Shown here in pieces: positions 59,889-64,000 of a stretch of DNA of 64,000 nt (position 1 is its first letter; each line of letters starts with the position of its first letter). This DNA comes from Streptomyces luteogriseus (GTDB taxonomy: Bacteria > Actinomycetota > Actinomycetes > Streptomycetales > Streptomycetaceae): positions 3,224,001 to 3,288,000 of the forward strand of contig NZ_JACHMS010000001.1 of NCBI RefSeq assembly GCF_014205055.1. Direction: 5' to 3'. Both the position numbers and the translations under genes were made by a program. A model generated the notes under the pieces. That model was given only the letters and a program-made list of their open reading frames with translations, was not told the DNA's origin and did not search any database.

Positions 59889-60392
59889 GTGCTGGAGCGG
59901 CATGCGTCCCGGGCCACCCGTCGCGCCCGGGAGTTCGAGGCGTTCGTCGCGGGCGCGGCCGGGCGGCTGCTGCACGCCGCCACACTGCTCACCGCGGAGG
60001 CCCCCGACGACAACCCTCGCGCGCGGCGCCTGCTGACGCTGTCGTTGGCGCACACCTACGCGTGCTGGGACCGGCTGCGCGGCGAGGATCCGTACGACCG
60101 CACCCGCCAGTACCTGGCCACCCGCTTCGCGCGCGGCACGTGGCATCACTACGGCGCGCTCGGCCGCTCCCGGCCGCATCCCGCGAGCCCCCTGGCCCCG
60201 CTCACCCCCCAGGAACGGCTGATCCTGGTCCTCAGGCTCTACGAGGGCGTCGCCGAGGAGCAGACGGCGGCCCTGCTCGGCCTGTCCCCCGAACGTGTGC
60301 GGGCGATCTGCCACCGGGCGACGTCGGTCCTGCTGCACCGGCCGCGGGGCCCGGCGCCCGCGGTGACGGCCGCGAAGGCGGTGCGGTCATGA
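59889..60392 (+). CDS. SigE-like (ECF) sigma factor, region 2 degenerate
   Basis: A 167-residue protein. Residues 14-75 resemble region 2 of the Streptomyces SigE-like ECF subfamily (EFEAFVAGAAGRLLHAATLLTAE, LAHTYACWDRL), but the acidic core-binding motif is replaced. Residues 105-150 are a good sigma region 4 (LTPQERLILVLRLYEGVAEEQTAALLGLSPERVRAICHRA). The start is a GTG with GGGAGG. It ends 25 bases before a gene for a small membrane protein, which could be its anti-sigma partner. It may be a true sigma factor or a decoy regulator. Confidence 0.7.
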   Translation: MLERHASRATRRAREFEAFVAGAAGRLLHAATLLTAEAPDDNPRARRLLTLSLAHTYACWDRLRGEDPYDRTRQYLATRFARGTWHHYGALGRSRPHPASPLAPLTPQERLILVLRLYEGVAEEQTAALLGLSPERVRAICHRATSVLLHRPRGPAPAVTAAKAVRS

Positions 60393-60417
60393 GCCCGTCC
60401 GGCGCCCGGGAGACGAC

Positions 60418-60666
60418 ATGAGCGGGAACGACCGCGAGGCGGCCGTACGACGGCTCCTGGAACAGGCGCCGCGCCCCGTACCGCCCGAGATCCACACCGA
60501 GGCGGTGCGCCGCGGCGGGCGCATGCTGCGGCGCAGGGCGCTCGCCCGCCGCATGATGTGGCTGCTGCTGTGCGCGGCGGCCGTGGCGTTCACCGTGTGG
60601 GCGCTGACCGCCCGCCCGTGGGTGGAGCCGCCGTCCGACACGACTCCACCCCTCACCGGCTGGTGA
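60418..60666 (+). CDS. small membrane protein, candidate anti-sigma factor
   Basis: An 82-residue protein. The N-terminal ~40 residues are cytoplasmic and basic (DREAAVRRLLEQAPRPVPPEIHTEAVRRGGRML). One membrane helix spans about 48-66 (MMWLLLCAAAVAFTVWAL), and a short Pro-rich outer tail follows. The ATG has GGAG at correct spacing. It has no zinc-binding His-Cys motif, so it would be an unusual anti-sigma factor; the assignment rests on its place after the sigma-like gene. Confidence 0.65.
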   Translation: MSGNDREAAVRRLLEQAPRPVPPEIHTEAVRRGGRMLRRRALARRMMWLLLCAAAVAFTVWALTARPWVEPPSDTTPPLTGW

Positions 60667-60685
60667 CCCCGCGCGGGGGGCCGGT

Positions 60686-61840
60686 CTAGCCGAGCGCCTG
60701 CTGCAGGTCCTCCAGCAGGTCCTCGGCGTTCTCGATGCCGACGGACAGGCGCACCAGGTCGGCGGGGACCTCCAGGGCCGAACCGGCCACGGAGGCGTGC
60801 GTCATGCGGCCGGGGTGCTCGATCAGCGACTCGACGCCGCCCAGGGACTCGCCCAGCGTGAAGATCTTCGCGCGGTTGCACACCTCGACGGCCGCCTCCT
60901 CGCCGCCCGCGACGCGGAAGGAGACCATGCCGCCGAACGACTTCATCTGCTTGGCGGCGACCTCGTGACCGGGGTGCTCCGGCAGGCCCGGGTACAGCAC
61001 GCTCGTCACGCGCGCGTGACGCGTGAGCATGTCGGCGATCTTGACGGCGTTCTCGCTGTGCCGGTCCATGCGCACGGAGAGGGTCTTGGTGCCGCGCAGC
61101 ACCAGCCAGGAGTCGAACGGCCCGGCGACCGCGCCCATCGCGTTCTGGTGGAAGGCCAGTTCCTCGCCGAGGCCGGCGTCAGCGGTGACCAGGGCGCCGC
61201 CGACGACGTCGGAGTGACCGCCCATGTACTTGGTCAGCGAGTGCACGACGACGTCCGCACCCAGCGACAGCGGCTGCTGGAGGTAGGGCGTGGCGAAGGT
61301 GTTGTCGACGACGAGGCGGGCGCCCGCGTCCCGGGCGACCTGGGCGACGGCGGCGATGTCGGTGATGCCGAGCAGCGGGTTGGAGGGGGTCTCCACCCAG
61401 ACGACCTTGGTCTTCGGGGTGAGGGCGGCCCGCACGGCGGCCGGGTCGCTGGTGTCGGCGACCGACCACTCCACGCCCCAGCGGGCGACGACCTTGGCGA
61501 ACAGACGGAACGTGCCGCCGTACGCATCGTTCGGGATGACCACGTGGTCCCCCGGGCTGAGCAGCGTACGCAGCAGGCAGTCCTCGGCCGCCAGCCCGGA
61601 CGCGAACGCGAACCCGCGGCGGCCGCCCTCCAGGGCGGCGAGGTTCTCCTCCAGCGCGGTCCTGGTGGGATTGGCGCTGCGGCTGTACTCGTAGCCGCCG
61701 CGCAGTCCGCCGACGCCGTCCTGCTTGTAGGTCGAGACCTGGTAGATCGGCGGGACGACCGCGCCCGTCAGGGGGTCGGCGGTGTTGCCCGCGTGGATCG
61801 CGAGCGTCTCGAAGTGCTGACTGATGTGCCTGTCGCTCAT
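60686..61840 (-). CDS. metB: cystathionine gamma-synthase / gamma-lyase
   Basis: A 384-residue Cys/Met-metabolism PLP enzyme. The PLP Lys is Lys204 (VVVHSLTKYMGGHSDV). Other signatures are YEYSRSANPTR, FASGLAAED and ESLGGVESLIEHPGRMTHASV. It joins an activated homoserine with cysteine, or splits cystathionine; the two activities cannot be separated by sequence alone. The ATG at 61840 has no ribosome-binding site, and in-frame codons upstream do not look coding. It is divergent from the TPR-like gene across a gap with two DnaA-box-like sites. Confidence 0.92.
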   Translation of the reverse strand: MSDRHISQHFETLAIHAGNTADPLTGAVVPPIYQVSTYKQDGVGGLRGGYEYSRSANPTRTALEENLAALEGGRRGFAFASGLAAEDCLLRTLLSPGDHVVIPNDAYGGTFRLFAKVVARWGVEWSVADTSDPAAVRAALTPKTKVVWVETPSNPLLGITDIAAVAQVARDAGARLVVDNTFATPYLQQPLSLGADVVVHSLTKYMGGHSDVVGGALVTADAGLGEELAFHQNAMGAVAGPFDSWLVLRGTKTLSVRMDRHSENAVKIADMLTRHARVTSVLYPGLPEHPGHEVAAKQMKSFGGMVSFRVAGGEEAAVEVCNRAKIFTLGESLGGVESLIEHPGRMTHASVAGSALEVPADLVRLSVGIENAEDLLEDLQQALG

Positions 61841-61897
61841 GAGCACCGAGGGTAGTGCGCCGACGCGACGCGTGCCGGGGTACGGGGCGAGCCGCGG

Positions 61898-61940
61898 TTC
61901 TCCACAGGTCGCGGGACGGGTCGGGCCCGGGTTTTCCACA
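61898..61940 (+). promoter_or_regulatory. two DnaA-box-like 9-mers in the metB divergent promoter
   Basis: TTCTCCACA (61898-61906) and TTTTCCACA (61932-61940) match the DnaA box (TTRTCCACA; TTGTCCACA preferred in Streptomyces) at all but one position. They are on the same strand, 34 bp apart, each followed by GGT and a G-rich segment. No replication genes are nearby, so this is a possible regulatory or titration site only. Confidence 0.4.
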
Positions 61941-61992
61941 GGTTCCGGGAGCAGGTTGGCCAATTGTCGGCGCGGTCTGGTTCGCTTGTTGC

Positions 61993-63114
61993 ATGGAGAT
62001 TCTGTGGGTCCTGATCGCGCTGGTCATGCTGGGCTTCGTGCTGCTCCCCTTCCTGCGGCGCAGGCGCGGCGGTGCGATAGGGCTGGTCTCCCCCGACCAC
62101 CCGGACGCGGCGGACCCGGCGAACTACGGCTTCGTCCTGGAGGAGGAGCTCGACATCCGCATGCCCGGCCCCGACCAGGACCTGCTGGACGTCCTGGACG
62201 TGGTGCAGCGCACGCAGGACTACCGCGCCGCGCAGCAGCTCCTCGCGGGCACGGAGACGGAGGGCGAGCGGCGCTGGCAGCGCGTGCAGGCCTTCGCGGG
62301 CGCGGCCTCGCTGGAGCTCTCGCGGCGGCCCGGCGGGGTGAGCGAGGCGCCGGGCGGGCAGTGGCTGCGCGTGTGGCGGGCCGAGGCACCCAAGGACGCG
62401 GGCGGTGCGGCGGTGCACGCCGAGTTCCTGGTGCAGCAGGCGTGGCGGACGGCGACGCCGGGCACGGACGAGTTCCGGATCATCATGGAGGAGGCGAGGA
62501 CGGCGTGCGGTGACGCGGCGCTGCTCGCCCCCGGTGACCCGATCCCGTACATCGTGGAGCTGTCGGTGGCCCGCGGGCTCGGCTACTCCCAGAAGGACTT
62601 CGAGCAGGTCTGGCTGAAGATCCTGGACCGCGCCCCGGCCCACATGGGCGCGCACCTGGCCGCGCTGCACTACTGGTGCGAGAAGTGGCACGGCTCCCGT
62701 GCCGAGGCGTACGCGTTCGCCGAGGCCGCGGCGGCCCGCGCGCCCAAGGGCTCCCTCCTCTCGGCGATGCCCCTCTTCGCGGTCTTCGAGCACCTCCCCG
62801 AGGTGACCCTGGTCGCGAACTTCTGGCAGAGCGAGGTCGTCACGAAGGCGGTGCACGGCGCGCTGCACGCGGTGCACTCGGCCCGTGCCGACGACCCGAT
62901 GCTGGCGCATGTGCGGCACATGCTGGTCTTCTTCCTGGTCCGCGGCGAGCGCTGGTCGGAGGCCATGAACCAGCTGATACACATCGACGGCCACGTCGGC
63001 GCCCTGCCCTGGACCCTGTCGGCCGACCCGGCGGCGGAGTTCGCGGTGTACCGGGCGCTGGCGGTGGCGGGCTACGAGGCGAACGGCGGCAGCCCGGCGA
63101 GCCTGCCGCACTGA
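61993..63114 (+). CDS. TPR-like membrane-anchored protein of unknown function
   Basis: A 373-residue protein. An N-terminal membrane helix (residues 3-21, [19 protein letters not shown]) and a basic RRRRGG stop-transfer segment are followed by a long cytoplasmic all-helical region resembling TPR or SEL1-type arrays ([34 protein letters not shown] segment, [19 protein letters not shown]). No catalytic motif is seen. The ATG at 61993 lacks a ribosome-binding site, as if leaderless. It is conserved between metB and msrA in Streptomyces as I recall. Confidence 0.75.
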   Translation: MEILWVLIALVMLGFVLLPFLRRRRGGAIGLVSPDHPDAADPANYGFVLEEELDIRMPGPDQDLLDVLDVVQRTQDYRAAQQLLAGTETEGERRWQRVQAFAGAASLELSRRPGGVSEAPGGQWLRVWRAEAPKDAGGAAVHAEFLVQQAWRTATPGTDEFRIIMEEARTACGDAALLAPGDPIPYIVELSVARGLGYSQKDFEQVWLKILDRAPAHMGAHLAALHYWCEKWHGSRAEAYAFAEAAAARAPKGSLLSAMPLFAVFEHLPEVTLVANFWQSEVVTKAVHGALHAVHSARADDPMLAHVRHMLVFFLVRGERWSEAMNQLIHIDGHVGALPWTLSADPAAEFAVYRALAVAGYEANGGSPASLPH

Positions 63115-63120
63115 GCCACC

Positions 63121-63143
63121 GGGCCCGGAACCCGCCCGGGCCC
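63121..63143 (+). terminator. terminator hairpin before msrA
   Basis: GGGCCCGG (63121-63128) pairs perfectly with CCGGGCCC (63136-63143), loop of 7, directly after the stop of the TPR-like gene. Confidence 0.65.
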
Positions 63144-63214
63144 TGCCCGCGAACCGCCGGAATTCCGGGTGGTCGCGGCGCGTTGTGGAGGGCGTCGCGC
63201 CGATTGGAGACCGC

Positions 63215-63883
63215 ATGTTCCTGCACAGCCGTACGCCTCAGCTGCCGACCGCCGAGCAGGCGCTGCCCGGGCGCCCGGAGCCGGCGTTCACGGTCCCCGA
63301 CCGCCACACCGTCCTCGGTACCCCGCTGCTCGGCCCGTACCCCGAGAACCTGGAGACCGCCGATTTCGGCCTGGGCTGCTTCTGGGGCGCCGAGCGGAAG
63401 TTCTGGCAGCTCCCTGCCGGTGTCTGGACGACCCTCGTCGGCTACCAGGGCGGTCACACCGAGAACCCCACGTACGAGGAGGTCTGCTCGGGGCTGACCG
63501 GCCACACCGAGGTCGTGCGGGTGGTCTTCGACCCGGAGCAGATCTCGTACGAGCGTCTCCTGAAGACGTTCTGGGAGTCCCACGACCCCACGCAGGGCTT
63601 CCGCCAGGGCAACGACGCGGGCACGCAGTACCGCTCGGCGATCTACACCCACACCCCCGCCCAGGAGGCCGCCGCCAAGTCCTCCCGCGAGGCGTACCAG
63701 AAGGTCCTGACGTCCTCCGGCTACGGCACCGTCACCACGGAGATCGTCACGGCCGAGGGCCGCCCCTTCTACCCTGCGGAGGGTTACCACCAGCAGTACC
63801 TGGACAAGAACCCCGCGGGCTACTGCGGCATCGGCGGGACGGGCGTGTCCTGCCCGGTCGGGGTGGGCAGGACCGGTGGCTGA
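63215..63883 (+). CDS. msrA: peptide methionine sulfoxide reductase MsrA
   Basis: A 222-residue reductase that restores methionine from the S-sulfoxide. The catalytic Cys is Cys55 in [34 protein letters not shown] and the C-terminal [14 protein letters not shown] provide the remaining motif residues and resolving cysteines. The ATG at 63215 has GGAGA upstream. The stop overlaps the next gene's GTG by 8 bases, so msrA is the first gene of an operon. Confidence 0.96.
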   Translation: MFLHSRTPQLPTAEQALPGRPEPAFTVPDRHTVLGTPLLGPYPENLETADFGLGCFWGAERKFWQLPAGVWTTLVGYQGGHTENPTYEEVCSGLTGHTEVVRVVFDPEQISYERLLKTFWESHDPTQGFRQGNDAGTQYRSAIYTHTPAQEAAAKSSREAYQKVLTSSGYGTVTTEIVTAEGRPFYPAEGYHQQYLDKNPAGYCGIGGTGVSCPVGVGRTGG

Positions 63884-64000
63884 CCCTGAGAGCTTCGGCG
63901 GGGGCTGGATCTTCGAGGAGGGTCTGCGGCCGTTCTGCGAGACCATCGCGGAGTTCTCGGGCTACGAGTTCGACGACTTGGACTGGCAGGCCGTCGGCAA
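63876..64000 (+). CDS. hypothetical protein (partial, 5' end)
   Basis: Forty-one codons are visible before the window ends: an acidic head [20 protein letters not shown], then a helical stretch ending DDLDWQAVG. The GTG start has GGCAGGA upstream and overlaps the msrA stop. No family can be named from so little sequence. Confidence 0.6.
   Translation, partial: MADPESFGGGWIFEEGLRPFCETIAEFSGYEFDDLDWQAVG

Noticed and set aside
61898..61940. Chromosomal origin of replication
   Set aside because: Only two near-match boxes, and no dnaA, dnaN, gyr or recF genes nearby.

Overview
The window is chromosomal DNA of a Streptomyces species or a very close relative. Base composition is strongly GC-rich, with third codon positions nearly all G or C. 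Other pointers are a mycothiol S-conjugate amidase, a WhiJ-type regulator/DUF397/ATP-binding cluster, DasR-type operators in front of a chitinase, and only two TTA (bldA) codons noticed in the coding regions. No tRNA, rRNA, CRISPR array or insertion sequence was seen. Calls rest on reading the sequence and family knowledge; no database search was run.

Region 1 (1-10622, all minus strand) is a Tad/Flp pilus locus. Transcribed right to left it holds a zinc-ribbon protein of unknown role, CpaB, CpaE/TadZ, two TadE-like pseudopilins, the CpaF/TadA ATPase, TadB, TadC, a histidine kinase, a LuxR-type response regulator, an Flp-type major pilin, and a TadE/G-like protein that runs off the left edge. 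Many stops and starts overlap (ATGA). The two TTA codons are both here, which suggests the pilus depends on bldA and so on development.

Region 2 (10623-21165) holds a secreted GH18 chitinase with two DasR-like sites, an Nramp-like transporter without the usual metal-binding motif, an RsbW-type ATP-binding protein, a MEDS-domain regulator, a large LuxR/ATPase regulator, a secreted M14 carboxypeptidase, and two small paralogous proteins of unknown function (12651-13079 and 20617-21165).

Region 3 (21231-28101) looks like a D-amino-acid utilisation locus. A GntP-family permease, RidA, an IclR regulator and a PfkB sugar kinase lie on the minus strand. Divergent from them are a D-threonine aldolase/D-serine dehydratase-like PLP enzyme and an N-acyl-D-amino-acid deacylase. 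A palindrome sits in the divergent promoter.

Region 4 (28123-39656) contains a secreted trypsin-like protease, a repeat-rich membrane protein, an AlaA-like aminotransferase, a small conserved protein, a TauE/SafE permease, a WhiJ-like cluster whose ATP-binding gene is frameshifted, GTP-dependent PEP carboxykinase, a haemolysin III-type membrane protein, a TetR regulator and a Mut7-C protein.

Region 5 (39726-46244, minus strand) is a four-gene, fully overlapping operon: a cellulose-synthase-like GT2, a GT39/ArnT-like transferase, a DPM1-GtrA fusion and an 800-aa galactose-oxidase-like copper radical enzyme. It resembles the CslA/GlxA polysaccharide system of hyphal tips.

Region 6 (46391-64000) is mostly housekeeping: a YyaL-type thioredoxin-domain protein, mca, a DUF4307 protein, greA, a DrrAB-type ABC exporter, ilvA/tdcB, a MarR regulator, a SigE-like sigma factor with a small membrane partner, metB, a TPR-like protein and msrA. 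An orphan serine recombinase and a large STAND ATPase/TPR protein interrupt it. From memory, unchecked, the order from pckG to msrA matches the conserved core of Streptomyces chromosomes.
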